Shown piece by piece: positions 20,192-33,968 of a stretch of 64,000 nt of DNA. The position numbers were made by a program, and so were the translations under genes. The notes beneath the pieces were generated by a model, which did not search any database, was not told the origin of the DNA, and saw only the letters and a program-made list of their open reading frames with translations. Source of the DNA: Paracamarosporium sp. OC-R06-R3 (taxonomy: Eukaryota > Ascomycota > Dothideomycetes > Pleosporales > Didymosphaeriaceae); the NCBI GenBank assembly GCA_019828545.1, contig JACVRA010000340.1, forward strand, positions 1 to 64,000, written 5' to 3'. The first letter of the stretch is position 1. Each line of letters begins with the position of its first letter.

Positions 20192-22437
20192 GACGTCTAG
20201 GAATGCTCTTCGCGGGCGGGAGCTGTGGCTGACAGGCTCCCGGTGAAGATATGAATTTCAGAAGGCGAAAGCTAGGGCTACTGGTCAGCCTGAGGGTGCT
20301 CGCAGGGGAAAAAAAAAAGGTACCAGGCAGGGCCAGCGCCCTGGGTTTTTATTCACAGCTCCCAGGCTTCTACCCCGGACGGACGCGGACCCCTGCCGTA
20401 GGTTGCGGGGGCTACTCACGCCCAGGCACACGCCTGCTGATCAACGGCCAGTCTTGTTTCTCCCGCCAGCTCCACAGCCAGCCTCCGCTGCTCAACGGGC
20501 GCCGAACATGCGCAGGCGACGCGCAGTGCTCGCGACCAAGCCCGAGTCCTTGCGTCAACGACGGCTTGCTGTTGCTTTGCTCCCTCTCCCTTCGCACGCA
20601 TCCCCACGGTCGCTGCGTCATGGCTCGGCGGCACATCATCATCTCCCGCGGCCGTGCGCGGCTCCCCCAGAAACGCCCAGCTGCCCAGCAGCCCAGAAAA
20701 GCCCCAGCCGCCATCCTTCGCCCCCCGGAGGTCCCAGATGGCGCGCCGCCGTCGACGGGTAGCCTGCAACGATGTGAGGAGATGCGGGGTCGACGTTGTA
20801 CGCCAGCGTTGCTTTCACCGTTTTCCTGGAAGGCACAGCTGCTCCTCCAACGCCACACCTGGTTGCCGGTTCGACACGACAACGCTTTCCTTGTACCAAC
20901 CTCTGGCATTATTGCACTCGTCACCTTGTCCTACACCTCCTCTCTTTGCACCTTCTTGCAGACGCCAGACACGGTGCTCCATACTCCGCACAGTACGCTG
21001 ACGAGCCGGCCCGCCATCGCTTTTACGTCGGCTCTCATCCCGGTCCCCGCGCAGTCAAGCTACATTCTACCCGTCCCTCATCCTGGCAAGCCTTCTTGGT
21101 TCATTCTTCGAATCGGGAAGGTGCGACCAGCTGCACTCACGTCACCAGACACAAAGCCCAACCACCAATATCCATCCCAAGAGACAGCCCTCCGACAGCC
21201 TTCTTGCTCTGTCTCTCGTCTGTCCCGCTTCGGCTTTGCGACATTGGAAGCACCTTCCATTCCTCCAAATGCACCTGATCTCATCAACGACATCGCCAAG
21301 AAATAGACATTCCACGACATCAGAATACTGCGGGCCCACTTGTACTTGTACATGTACATGCAATACTTCCACCTATCGTGCCCATCAATGCGGGGTCTAT
21401 TGTTGAAGGTTTGCGTCGAGGTACCGAGGTACCTCCACCATCACCACACTACGCTCCAGCCAATGCCCCGATTACTATGCCCTAGTTAATTGTCCAATCG
21501 CTAAGCCCACTAGCGTAACCGTCAGCCTCTGCGACATTTAGGCTCCATTGTGCGAGATGCATCTGCCGGCAAGAACAGTGCCTTCATTCCTTGCTACTCG
21601 AATTCGTTCACGCCAACATTCAAGTTGATTTTTAAAGTCTTCACTTTACGGAGAGTTTCGGGAATGTTTTTTTTCCTATTATAGTTGAGATTACATTCAA
21701 GTTGGAACGAGAACGATTCCATACCCCATTCCACAGATTCTGGGACCCTACTTCATATTCTGCCACCACGTGCGGAACGAACTGCGCAACCCACTTATGC
21801 CTCAGCTCTTTCCATCTTCAGCTCCCGATTATAGCAGTCTTAAACCACTCCCATATGGATGTGTCGATTGCTTGCGTCGGTCCAGAGTGGGTCAAGAGCC
21901 AGGAGCCTATAATTGTGCCATCCATATCTGCCACGACCAGTCCGATCTCTGCTTTCGGTGGTCCATTGCGCCTTATTTTATTCTCGCGCAAACGTGCGCT
22001 TATCTCCCCATTGACCGAGGATGTATCAGCCAGGCCTGTTCGTCTGATGTTGAAAGTCGTATGCAGGCAATTTTTATGCTTTCCACCTCGATTCTACGTT
22101 CCAACAAATACAGGCTTCTAATATGCCTTTGCGCCACTTCTGGGTTTGTGTTACGGCTCGGTGAACGATGGTTGAATATTCGGTCCTCGAGTTGATGGAG
22201 CTCCCTGCTCGTAAGGCGATTCGGAAGAACCGTAATAGATCTGCTGGTAATTGCAGAATCCGAGCTACAATCGAAAGATTGACGGCAGCGATCAGAGATA
22301 CGACTGCCGTTGACGTTGTGCTCTACCTGTCGACCAAAACCGGTCTTTCCCCCTTCTTTCCCTTTTGTCCTTCGGTTTTCCTGTCTTGAAGTGGCCCTCC
22401 ATGGCCGTTTCATCTCTAGCAAGCTTGTCTGTCGTTC
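20192..22437. other. Intergenic, beta-glucosidase promoter
   Basis: No gene supported. A 351-codon plus-strand frame (20251-21306) has no recognisable domain and biased composition, and is treated as chance. Confidence 0.5.
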
Positions 22438-24548
22438 TCATACGAACGAAGGCATTCCCATCTTTTCATCAACCAACTCCCTCCAGTCCGCAATCCTTGC
22501 ACTCCCATCCCTGCCCTCATCACATTTCAGATCTCTTCTTCTCCATATCACTTTCACTAAACCCATGATCACATCATAATTTCCAACTCTTCGTTCCCTG
22601 GACCCCTCTTCAAGTATTCTCATCACTTCGATCCGATCCCTATCCTCCGTCACATTGCACGCCAACACGAACAATGACCAGGGCGAAGTGCATACGTTCA
22701 TCTGGTCGAGCAGCATAAAACACTGGCGAACAAGATCTGGAACACTGGGGAATGGGTGAGGTGAGTTTGGTGGAGTAGATGTCGAAGGGGCTGGAGCGGC
22801 TGCTGGATACGTATTGTACAAGTAGAGCATGGTAGCTATGCGGTAGAACTCTGCCGTAAGGTGGATACGCGTGTGAGATATATTACCGGAGGACTCGTCT
22901 GGATAGATGGATATCTCCTGCCGCAGATTCAAAAGACGCATTCGAAGATGTATGGCCAGGGCCGTCAGGTCAGACTCCGAAGCGCACATTTCCATGGTTA
23001 GCAGAGTGCGCAACTGGTTGATACAAGCAATCAACCGCAACAGCTCGGTCGAGCATCCCAACACCCCGGAAATCTTGTTATCAGCGTCAGTTTCAAGGTG
23101 GCACTGGTAGCTGGATATGTGAGGTCCACGTACTCTTCGGTCGCAAGCGACGCTCTCCGGGATCAGGATATCATGTACCGACGGTGACGTCGTGGAGAAT
23201 CGAGATGGGTATGCGAATTCCGAGAAGGTGTGGTGGTACTCGTACCAGTCCTTGAGGAAAGGACTGCATCTATGTTCGTCGGAGGGTAAGACGCGGCGGT
23301 AGCTGGCGACGACATCGCGGGCGCCTTGGAGGTGAGTGTGCCAACTTGTGTCCGAAGCGTCGAAGACCTGGAGAAGGGTCAGTATCTCGCAACCAGAGGC
23401 AGTGCAAGCCGTCCGATCAAGTGGCGCGCAAAGAGGAATGCATCCCATTCACTCTGTTCAAACGGGTAGAACACTCACGCTATATACGCAAAGCATCATA
23501 CACGACGCAAACTGCGTTAGTCGATTCCTCTCATCTGGAGCCGACCCACCATGGAAACTCTCCGCAAGTGCCTTTATAGCTCTGACCTTGTGGCTAAGCG
23601 CTTCATCGCGGCAACCCAAATGGAAAGACGTCAGTGCTAGCGTGGCCTGCAGGAGGCTTGTTGCAGCTGCGTCTGTCGACGTCAGCGCCATTGGCACCAG
23701 CTCAAGACGAAAACCATTCGTGCTATCATCAATTGTCGTGAGCATTCGTGCAACAACCGTATCATCTGCATAAGGTCAGTGTTAACACAACCAATCGTGG
23801 AGGTTCAGCGACAGCTAATCGAGCACCATGCGACCCTTGGCGCGATGCCACCGCAACGAGGCAATGGTATGCGAGCTGGGCTTGATCGCCCTTCCCGTCC
23901 AGTGCGATCCGTGCGAGTACGATACCCGGAACGCCCGACGATTGGAACACTCACAGTAAGATAAAAGCGATCCCTCGCGCTCGCCCAGATTCAGGTTCCA
24001 GAACTCCAGACTCGGCACGCTGCTTGGTGCAAAAAAGTCAAAGGTTGGATCACTCAATGCAACCAGATCTCGCACGTTGTAGACCTGTCCTTCTACGTCT
24101 GCAATACCTGTGTTAAGGAAATAGAATTCGCCAAACTTGGTCACATAGTTGGTCGCACTGGTATCGGGCTCCGCCTGGTACTTCTTCTGTTTTCTCCGTC
24201 CATCGTACTTATCAGGCCATGCAAGCTTCAATCCATAGCCCTTGCATTCCCTCTTCGCACGCGTACAGTTCGCGCATGCTGGCAGGGCACGATCGCATCC
24301 AACTTTGCGTTCTGTAATTTGGTAAGCAAAAACGTACAAGCGAACCGCGATATGTACGACAAGAGATGTACCAAGGCGGCGTAACACGCAGGTGTATACC
24401 TCAAGGTATATACGGCCGTAAACGCTCGCCAAGGTGGATTGGGGACCATGGGAACGACGAACTCTGGGTTGAGCATACGAATTGAAACAACATAACACAA
24501 CATACCTTTGCATGTCCAGCAATTACTCTTAGCTGTCGGCACATTCAT
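22438..24548 (-). CDS. Zn2Cys6 transcription factor
   Basis: Exons 24548-24506, 24311-23955, 23765-23479, 23367-22438; introns 194, 189 and 111 bp, all GT..AG and in frame. 538 residues. The first intron splits the zinc cluster: Cys10, 13, 20, 27, 30, 37 give CX2CX6CX6CX2CX6C (CWTCKERKVGCDR, ACANCTRAKREC). After a basic linker (RRKQKK) the rest looks like the Fungal_trans_2 type of middle domain (LLQATLALTSFHLG, FAYPSRFST, LTAEFYRIATMLYLYNT). Nuclear DNA-binding regulator; no local cluster tells its target. The three introns are longer than average here, so a small missed exon is possible. Confidence 0.85.
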
Positions 24549-27500
24549 GCCTTCCACATGATGGCTTGCTCCACTCCGAACTCACTCTCAGTGCCGTTCT
24601 GGCAAACTTCAGCGAACGGTGCGGCAGCAGCCCGGATTCGAAAAACGCAGGTTCGAGTCGGGTAATACTTCGCAGACAAGGCGACGGATGTAGTAGCCTC
24701 ACGTACGGTCCATCATTGCGATTGGCCCTAGACCACTTTATCTATGAGCTTGCGAGCCAGTAAGCCGGTATATGAAGGATGAAGGTGGTGGACATACCAC
24801 GGAGTCTTTGGTAATAGCAGGAGTACGCGAAGCTGGAACCGTCATAGCCCTGGCTTTCGAACTGGCCCGTCGCACCTCCACAATCCTCCTTCCTGTCCTA
24901 AGCCATGCTGGACAGCCCCTTTTGAAAATCCTGCCATCACAAGATTTCAAATCCAAGGGCGCAGATACTTTCGACACGCGGCATCTCTCCCCTCCATTCA
25001 CATAATCCCGAACCCGGTCCCCCCATTGGCGGGCTTACTCAGTCTGTCTCGGATACTCCACTCTAATTGGCTCCGCCGTTTCCTGGCTGTAATATGGTTG
25101 GTCGGTTCGTATCCTTTTAAACTTGCAGCTTCTTCTCGCTTAACCTATTTGAGGCAGTAATCTAGGCTTGGCAAACGGAAATAGGAACCCAGGGCAGATC
25201 GCGCTACTATAGCTGTGGACCCAGTAACGCGTTAGCCACGATCTCGACTGAAATTAAGCATAACTGCCTCCACGGCGGCGTTATGCAATTCAACCTAACG
25301 GCCTCGAGGTAGCCCCCACAAACCAGCCTCACATTCAAAGGTTGGTGAACTTGCCACGTGCTCGGTTGGCCTTCGCAGACGCAGCGTTGGTATGACCGAA
25401 CAACCGCAGGAGCCCGCAAGCGAATACACATCAATCCGCCATAGTCGCCTCGCGTCGCAAAGTACGCATCCTCAGGCCATCGCCATACATCATACTAGGC
25501 AACGACATCTCCGGTAGCTTCCTGTCCGACGCCGGGGAAGTTCAGTTCCGATTGTACGTGCTCCTGCATGTTCCGACAGCAAATCGTAAATTGCCGATGT
25601 CCTATTCACAGCATCCACGACAACGCCGTACGCAGGTCCGCTATGCAAATCCCAACGAATGGCCCACCTCAACCGGTCTGAAGTGCAACTTTGCATGCAC
25701 AGATTGACGCCGGTCGGCCCGAACCAGAAACTTCCAGCTAGTTCCGTGGTGAAGATCTTCCCGTGCTGTGTTTGGGAAGGTCAGGGATATGGGTACCGCT
25801 ACCGGCTTGTGCGTAGTGATATGCAGCATACCGTTAGCCATGGATCACGGCTCGAGCGGTGCCTCCATTGAGATTAAAGCGCAGCCTGGAACTCATCCGA
25901 TCATACGAGTATACCATGTTTCTGGAAGCGGTTAGGGCCGTTTCGATTCAACCTTGCGGTTCTAAAATAAGGTTATGCAGGCGGAATCAACACCAGCATT
26001 TCACGGCAAGTTTCCACGAAAGTCTCACAGGGCTGCATACATACGCGTCTCCCATCCAGTACCTGTACGCTATAAGTCCGCGGCTCCGGCTTGCTGCTTA
26101 GGTTGCATGTCGGCAATTTGCACCTCGCGTTGCCTTCTGTTAGAAGCTAGCACCAGTATGCCTCCCGCTCCTCCCCATCCATCCAAGAAGCACACCGTCG
26201 ACCTCACACACGCCACTGCTCCCTCCTTCCATCCATCTAAAACACGTCAGTCACGCTGCCAGCAGCAAGTCTGTGCTTCCACGACACCCCCAAAGATAAG
26301 AAGTACGTAAGCACAGTGCACATCCACGCCCTACAGCAAATACCACATCTTAAACCAACATGCATGTTTCTAAGCAGCGGCGTCATCTCCGTGGCCCGCT
26401 CCGACTTGTGCGGTTTCGCCGCCCGCCGGATCGAGATCTATATACGGATGGATAGCTAGATAAAGCTTAACTCGCCCGGTACTCTTATCCCAACGTCAGT
26501 TGCCGTCGGACCGGACCGGGGCCTTGAGTAGGACCTCGCGGAGCTCCGTAGTAGACTTACTCGTAGGAGCCTTGCGCTGTGTAGCTTGATAGTTGCCAGC
26601 CTGCACGTGCTCGTCACACGATGCACAGAGGCTGGAGGTGGCGCCTCGTGCGGAGCATGTACGACGCCACGTCCATCCTGATGGCTCGCCAGCACCACCG
26701 CTCATTGCATAGCAGCGTACCGCTACTCCTTCACCTTCTCCACACTCGCCCACACCAGAAACATAGCAAACCACCGCCCCGCGTCTCGACCATGCCCATC
26801 CCCCATCAAGCAAAAAGAACCACGCTTCCCAAGCCCCACGTGCATTATCTACAAACCTACCTACCCTGCCGGAAGACGATATGGTAGTCCCACCGCATAC
26901 TCGACCAACGCAACCCAAGCATGACAGCACCGCTCACTCACCCGCATCGCCTGATTCCCCCGCGCGGTCTAGCGCGCAGAACGTACCCGATGCAGTGAAG
27001 TGTGCGCGCGTGCGTTGGGGGCTGGGTCGGGTCGGCGGCCATAGGATGGGGGCCGCGACCTAGTCTAGTGGCCCACGAGGCGAGGCAAGGCGGGGCGAGG
27101 CGAGGCGACTTGTGCGCGGCGACAGGCTCCGCCGTGGCATTTCGTTCCGTTCTGTCCTGTTCTGTTCTGGCCGTGGAGCAGCAGGTTTAATATAATCCTT
27201 GCATTGCTGCCTGGACTGGGCTAGGCGGTATGTACGCGAGAGTGGGCCGGTGTCTACTGCAGCGGTGCGAGCGGTCTTGTGTGCATGCGTTGTCTTGCCA
27301 TGGTTGTAATGCGAGGGAGATAGTGAGGTCCAACGGGCGAATAGGCTTCGTTAGCGCGGTTAGCGTACGTGCTGCGAGTACGGTAGCTAGGTAGGCGGAC
27401 GGAGACGACGAGATGAGATGAGATGGCCCGGTCGCCGTCGCCGTCGCCGTCCCGGCCTCTGTTCCGCCGCGCAGAGCGTGCGTGTCGAGACCCCGTGGGA

Positions 27501-27832
27501 GTTAGTCTGTTTTGGGTGCGGTGTGTATCGCACGCTTGCGCCCGGGGCATATAGGCCCATGGTGATAGGACGTCGTGGGAGGTCGTCTTCCTCCGCATAC
27601 CTACCCGTGGACGCGAGTGCTATGCATCCGTGTACGTGTGCAAGATTCCTGAAGCATGCGCACGTCGTGTCGATAAGCATGCGCCCGGATTACTATACTC
27701 TGCTCTCTTCTGCACCGCTCTTGCTAAGTGTCCGATTACTCTCTACACCACTCTGCTCTGCTCAGACTGACCGATAAACCCCCTCTCTCCCTCCCCTCCC
27801 CTCCATGCACAACGCTGCACCACACCACAGCT

Positions 27833-27853
27833 CACCACCCACCCACCCACCCA
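27833..27853. repeat. CCCA tetranucleotide repeat
   Basis: About five tandem CCCA/ACCC units. Confidence 0.8.
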
Positions 27854-30084
27854 ACTAACCCATGGACCTCACTTACCCCCAGACGGACATGCAAGTGACG
27901 TACGCACGCAGTCAATTAATTAATCAATCAAGCACAGAGCGTCGTTTTTAGACTACGGGCACGTACAAGCCCCGCTATCTACGTATCTATCCGCCCCTCA
28001 GTCTGCCTCCCAGTCTGCCTCCCAAAACGCCTACCAAAACGCCTTGTCTGCGATGGACGGCAATGACGCCGCGGCAATGCGTTTGTTGCGGCGGGGTTTG
28101 CGGCGCGGTGTGCGCGGTGTGTGTGCGGGTGATTGAGGGGGAAGGGATGTGGGGAAGAGGCGTGCAGAGCCAAGTTGTGGAACGAGAGGGCGGGCTGTGA
28201 AGGTGGTTAGGGCCGGGCTGGAATTTATCTTCGTACATGTACGGCGCGGTGTTTCTGTGTAGGACAAAATGAGCTCGGGTGCGTGAGTGGGTAGGGAGGG
28301 GTGAGCGTGGTAGAGGGATGTCCGGGTGCATATGCTTTACACGTTTCGCTACACGGTGCTAGAGTATGGAAGGAGCTGGGTGGTGATTCCAAGAAGAGGG
28401 TGAGGCGTAGAGTGTCGAAGTTTTGGCGTGGGAACGAGCTTGTTGGGAAGTAAGACATCTTGTCTTCCCTAGGGTCCTATGCGTGATGCTTGGTAATCGT
28501 GGAATCAGACTCTGTTTCTTCCTTCGTGCTGGAATGCTGGCCTGGAGCGTTTGTGCAGCGCGTTGGGAGGTTCGTGGTGAAGCTGGGGCTCACGGGCTAC
28601 GCGCTACATACCGCATTGGTATCCACAGTCAGACTGACCGACTCAGTCAAACGCACCCCGCAAGGCGACCTGGCAATTAGTAAAGCGCCCGGAAGACATC
28701 CGCCTCGTTGTCTCAAACCACGCACGGCACAATCCTCGAAGCATCGGATCGATCGGTCCACAAATTGTTCCGTTCCGCCTTGCTCATCCGATCGGCACCG
28801 TCTGTCTCGCCCCGACCACCTTTACCACGCTCATCCGTCTAGTCTAGTCTGCCTGCCGCGGGTGGCTTGTGCTTCCTGGCATACCAGCACGCACATGCAT
28901 ACACGGGAGTATACTAGGAATCCTTTGAATCCCGCCTAAAACCGTAAACGCCGTTTCTATTCTAAGGTCTTATTACCGCGGGAGTCTGGGCGTCCGTGGG
29001 TGTCTCGGCCTTGGGCGCTCCTGCGGGTTGTTTGGTGGGACTAGGGAGGAGGAGGCGTCTGGTATGTAGGTCTTTCTGGTCGCCAGGCAGCCTGATGATA
29101 CCGCTGTCAGGAGACGCAGGCTTAACAGTTGGAGGATTAGGTTCGTTTGTTAGAAGGATGAAATGCGGGATGGATTGGGGTACGACATATGCTGTTCGAG
29201 GATATGGACGATGGTGGTGTGAGCGCGTAGGAGGTAGATCAGCGGTGTGTAGACGGGTGATTGGAGACGTCGGCGATGTGAGTTGTTCTGGATCAGGATG
29301 GCAGATGGATGAACGAAAAGGGTTCGATACTGTGCTTTGCATTGCATGGAAGGGATTCAGTGCCTAGGAATCATAGGATCAAAACTCCATGGGTAGCACG
29401 GCTCGGGTTTTCTATCTGTTGTTGGAGCGGACTGTATAGTAATCAACAGTCGTACGTACACCAAGCACATAGTCTGAAAGCGAGTATGCATTGTGCTACA
29501 CAACACAAGGCTCTTTTGGAATTTGTGTCTCAATCAACATGTTCACTCCTTTTCCACAATCATTCACTCAGAGCAGAACACACGCATGCTTTGAAATCAG
29601 ACATACACGCCTCACCCATCTAGTCACTCAAAGTCTACAGTCACTTCCCCAAGCCAATCTCTTCCTCGAACACACCACCGTTTGTCCAAACTAGACACAC
29701 TTCAATCCAACTACTTCCAGAACCCTCATCTCGAAACAGAAACACATCCCCCTTCCGACGAACCCACCCGCCACCTCAATCACTCCTCCAAACCATGTCC
29801 CTTCTCCCTAACCCTCATCCGTCAACACACCCCTATCCCGCACCAACCATCCTCGATCCAGCACCCTCAGCCAGCCACCTCTCACCACCTACTGTAAACA
29901 TAAACCAACCCACCGGAAAGTTAACATTCCGTCCAGAGTAACACACACAGAGCTACCACACGCGGACAGACACACCACCCACCTCCCTTGACCCTCATCC
30001 TCGCCCTCAGCCAGCCAGCCACCCATCCCTCACCTACCCCAAACGCAACCCCAATACCGGGAACTTACCATCCCGTCCAGACCA

Positions 30085-30108
30085 ACACACAGACACAGAC
30101 ACAGACAC
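30085..30108. repeat. ACAGAC repeat
   Basis: Tandem ACACAG/ACAGAC hexamers. Confidence 0.75.
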
Positions 30109-30448
30109 CCACTAGCTACCCGCTGCCGCCCCAGCCAGCCAGCCACACCCATCCCACCTCAAGCTACACCATCCTTGCAAACACCCCGACCGCACCCCGG
30201 GCGTTCCAGACGACAAGACACACAACGTCCACCCGTATACGAACGGATATCGCGCATCCGGATCCTTTGCCGAGACAGACAGGGGAGGGTACGCGTCTTC
30301 CCTCCCGCACGACGTTCAGGTGCTGTATGAGTATTCACGCCGTCCCAGCGAGTTCGGGCGTATAATGCGGTTTCTTTGCAGGGAGAAAGACCTGGTGGAG
30401 GGTTGATTGGAGGGTTACAGAGGCTGAATGGGCTGTGGAGATGTGCTT

Positions 30449-30468
30449 GGTGGGTGGGTGGGTGGGTG
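30449..30468. repeat. GGGT tetranucleotide repeat
   Basis: About five tandem GGGT units. Confidence 0.8.
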
Positions 30469-31375
30469 TATGGATGTTAATGTGGATTTGTGCTGCGGGA
30501 TGGGATGGGGCGAGTCGAGACGGGATGGGATGGGATGGTAGGATTGCTGGCTGGGGTGGGAAGGAGATTGGGATGCTCGTGTGAGGTGAAGTGAGGTGTG
30601 GCATGGTGTAGGGGGCGTGTATGTGTAAACCAGGGGAAGGAAGGAAGGAGTCCTTCTAGTCGGCGACTTGCATGTCATGCCATGCCATCCATGGAAGTTC
30701 GCTACAGACAGACACCAGACACCCACACGGATGTGTTTTTTCCAGCGCAACACACCAGGCACGCAGATGAATTCTTCAGCACAGGAAAACAAAGCTCATG
30801 GTGGAGAAAAGGCGAAGATAAAACAAGGCTCGCTGCATTCGCGCCGACCATACCGAGAGCGTACATTACATACCATAGCATACCATCCATACCCAGACAC
30901 CTCAGATGCTAAATCCCTTTTGTAACCCCTGATGATGCAGACAGACACGCTAACACTGACAATGCTAGAAAAAGCGAACAAACGACGACAGCGTGCAGAA
31001 CAAGCTGCTCGTGCGGAACTGAGAATACGGAGGAGGACCACTGCGAGTCCACCTGCGGAGAAGAAGAAAAAGAAGGCGTATCGAATAACCTCCGCAACGG
31101 AATAGCGTGACTGACTCCAAAATGTGCCCAGCCTGGCCTCGCCTCAACAAACGCGGCGGGTGGCAGAAAGAAGACGTACCGCACCGACCGTGCTCCCCAA
31201 AATGCGTATACCCTTCATAAAAGCGTTGCCTAACGCCGGCGCTTCCACAATCCTTCCTGGATAACAGACACCCTGCATGACGCCAAATGACAAAGTTAGG
31301 GGGTATATGTAAAGCGCAATCCTCATGATGCGCCAGGACAAAAGAAGATTGTTGTTCGTCCACCGAGCGCTCGCC

Positions 31376-33968
31376 TCATTCTCCTGCGTTCGGAACACGT
31401 CTTCGGTTCAGACTGGCGCTGCGTCCCAGGGGAAAGCTTCCTCCTACCGAGTTTCGATTCGAAGCAAATTGCGTCCTGGACACCGGAAGCTTGTCGTATG
31501 CAGATGCAGGAGAAGTCTGACTGCTGAGTCCGAACCGTCGAGCACCGATGGTGTTATCTTTGTCTCGGTAGAGAAGGTTGTTCTCGTTCCCGGTCAAGGT
31601 CGTTCGTCGTGTTGAGGTTGTTTGAAGAGCGGGCGAGGGCTTCAAATCTGGCATCGGCTCTTGAGAGGTGTATTCTCTGCTGGAGCGCGACTTGTGTGCA
31701 GAACGCATCTCCCGAAAGTCGGTGACCGCTCGCGAAGGTGCCCGCAAGGTCGGGTCATCGTCCTCCGGTTCGCTTTCACGTCGACGGTATAGACTGGTAT
31801 TGGTTCGGTCCAGACGAGCGTCCAAACGAGACGGAGCTTGCGACTGTGACGGCATTGGTGGCTCTTGACTCGTCTCGCGCCGGTTCAACACACTGGTTCG
31901 ACGCGCTTCTATGCGACTCATGGCCCTGCTCGGACTCGAACGCGGAAGGACGTCGCTTTCTGGCTCGATACTTTGACGAATCGTCGGTGATTCGCCGTTT
32001 ATCTGAAGACTGGGTCGACGTGATACCACTGCAGCTGATGATCTGTGTACGGCTGGACTTATGAGTTTGGGCTTGCTGTCATATAGCTCAATGCAGAGTT
32101 CAGTCAGATTACGACACTAGTTTTGCAAGTCAGTTGGGCTACGCGAATGGAGCAATACCTCGGTTTACGTACAATGTGATCTGCCTTTCGTCGAACCTGC
32201 CGGTCAGGCAGGGATGGGCCACCCAGAATGGAATTGGTTGAGTGGAATGTTCCTTGCGGGCCCCCGCTTCCCGCCATCTCAGCCAAAGCAATGGCTTCTG
32301 TAGCGGTTGCTTCAAGCGCACGATAAACCGCAGGTGTAACGTGCGGCTTCACTTTGGCCAGCGCTTCATGCAATAGTGGGTGGATTTTGCTCGATGTTGA
32401 AGCGGGCACGATGGGCTCGGCAGAGGTCGGTTTTCTTTGCTGCTTTGGAGACGAGGACACGGTAGTGGCTGCGGTATTCGCTGTCCGCGGGCGTTCCGCA
32501 GAGGCTTGGGCGACTGCTGCGCCAGAGGTAGCCGGTATCTTCCCACCCATCTCCAACCGTTTCATCCTTGTCTTCAGTTCGTCCAATTCGTCCCACATGG
32601 ACGTAGCGGGCCCGGTACTGCCATGAGATTCTGTGCCATCGTACCGCGATCGTGCCTCAGGCGGCGTGTCGACGTGTGGAATAGGAACGCTAGGATTGTC
32701 GCGCGAAGAGGAATGGTAGTGCAGATTGGAGGGCTTAAACGCGCCGTTGCGGTTATTCGGTGGGGTTTGGAGCGCATCTGGGTAGGAAGGGCGCCGCTTG
32801 CCTGCTTCAAGCTGTGCCAGGAATTCTTTGGGTGATAAGGTAGAGTCCCGATGCCGCGTCTTGACCGCTTCAATCTGTGCTAGGAACTCCTGCGGTGAGA
32901 AGTTGGAGTTGGTGGTGGTTTGTGCCTGTGCCTGGAATGCATGTGATTCTTGGTCTCTGTCCGGTGCCAGCGAGGTAATCGAACGCCTGGTCCTGGGCGA
33001 GTACTCTTGGGTACGTGTGCGCGGTGTCAAGACGGGATTGGAAGGTGTCAGCGGGGATTGTTCTCGTGTGGACCTTGTCGAGGAGGGCAGGAGCGACGAG
33101 CGGCGGTACTGGGAGCTTGCCTGGGTATCAATTGCGGCGGGGATTCTGGTGCCGTTCGGCCTGGTCAGGTTGGAGGTCGCCGGCGACGATGATGGTATGG
33201 ACGAGGGCAGCGATTGCCGGTTGCTGCGGCCTATGCGTGACTGGTGAAACAGGGTCAGTGTTTGTTGATAGTGCTGGGACATGGCGCAAGAGAAAAAGAA
33301 CCTACCCGCACTCTGTCGGATCGTGATATAACGTTCGCCGTAGTGTCTCTCGCACTGTCCTCGGCAATGTTCAGGAACAGATCCTCCCCGCCATCGTCCT
33401 CAGCGCCCGAGGTGTCGGTGTCGCCATAACGGCTGTCGCCGGTACGCCGCGTGTGCAGTCGCGGGCGTGTGACGGAATCGAACGAGGACGAGGCGTCGCT
33501 GAAGCTCGCCATGCGGTCGGTGGGGATGGAGAACGAGCGAGATGGGGTCTCTTGTTTGGGCCAGGTGCCAGACGCGCTTATCGGAGGCCCGCGCGACGTA
33601 TCGCCATAGGCTTTGCCGAACGAGCTGAAGGAGGCGGGCGGGCGTCGGGTTGTTGGCGAGCGCACTTCCTTGCCGGCGGAGGCGTGCTGGGGAGAAAAGT
33701 ACGAGGGCGTTGTTGCGGGCGTCGCCGAGGGAGAAGCCTGGCTGGTCGGCGTGCGCGCGGGGTTTGAGGCTCTGCGAGAGCGTGCCGACGTCGCTGCTGA
33801 GCTCGTCGAGGGGAGGCGCAACAGCGAGGGCTTGTCGGAAGGCGATTGAAGCTGAGAATGTTTGGGTGTCGTAGTTTGCGCGTCAGCCATTGGGCGCGTC
33901 ACTCTAGAGTGCGAGGCTGGCGGGCCGGTGTCCACGGCGCCGGTGGAGCTGCGTTGGCGCATATGCAT
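31376..33968 (-). CDS. Low-complexity Ser/Arg/Pro-rich protein, unknown function
   Basis: Exons 33968-33306, 33240-32173, 32116-31376; introns 65 bp (GTAGGT..CAG, CTGAC branch) and 56 bp (GTACGT..TAG). 823 residues. Start taken at MHMRQRSS; a second ATG follows two codons later. Most of the chain is disordered, rich in S, P, T, R. Ordered islands: a doubled motif SPxEFLAQxEAxK at about 336-368, a short coiled coil MWDELDELKTRMKRLE at 436-451, a helical segment HPLLHEALAKVKPHV..ALEATATEA at about 508-537, and LTELCIELYDSKPKLISPAV just after the second intron. These islands look conserved-protein-like, and similar proteins are usual in Pezizomycotina, but I can give no function. Confidence 0.8.

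Larger units (their letters stand above)
24549..31375. other. 6.8-kb gene-poor stretch with much simple sequence
   Basis: I see no frame with domain, splice structure or consistent coding character. From about 26.9 to 30.7 kb there are GC-rich and pyrimidine/purine-skewed runs, including the simple repeats listed. No transposase, reverse transcriptase or tRNA recognised. Confidence 0.5.

Noticed and set aside
20251..21306. 351-codon plus-strand frame upstream of the beta-glucosidase
   Set aside because: Low-complexity P/S/R-rich product without domain; overlapped by equally long frames on the other strand.
24600..24680. GGTTCGAGTC word resembling a tRNA B box
   Set aside because: Flanking bases do not form a T-stem and there is no matching A box.
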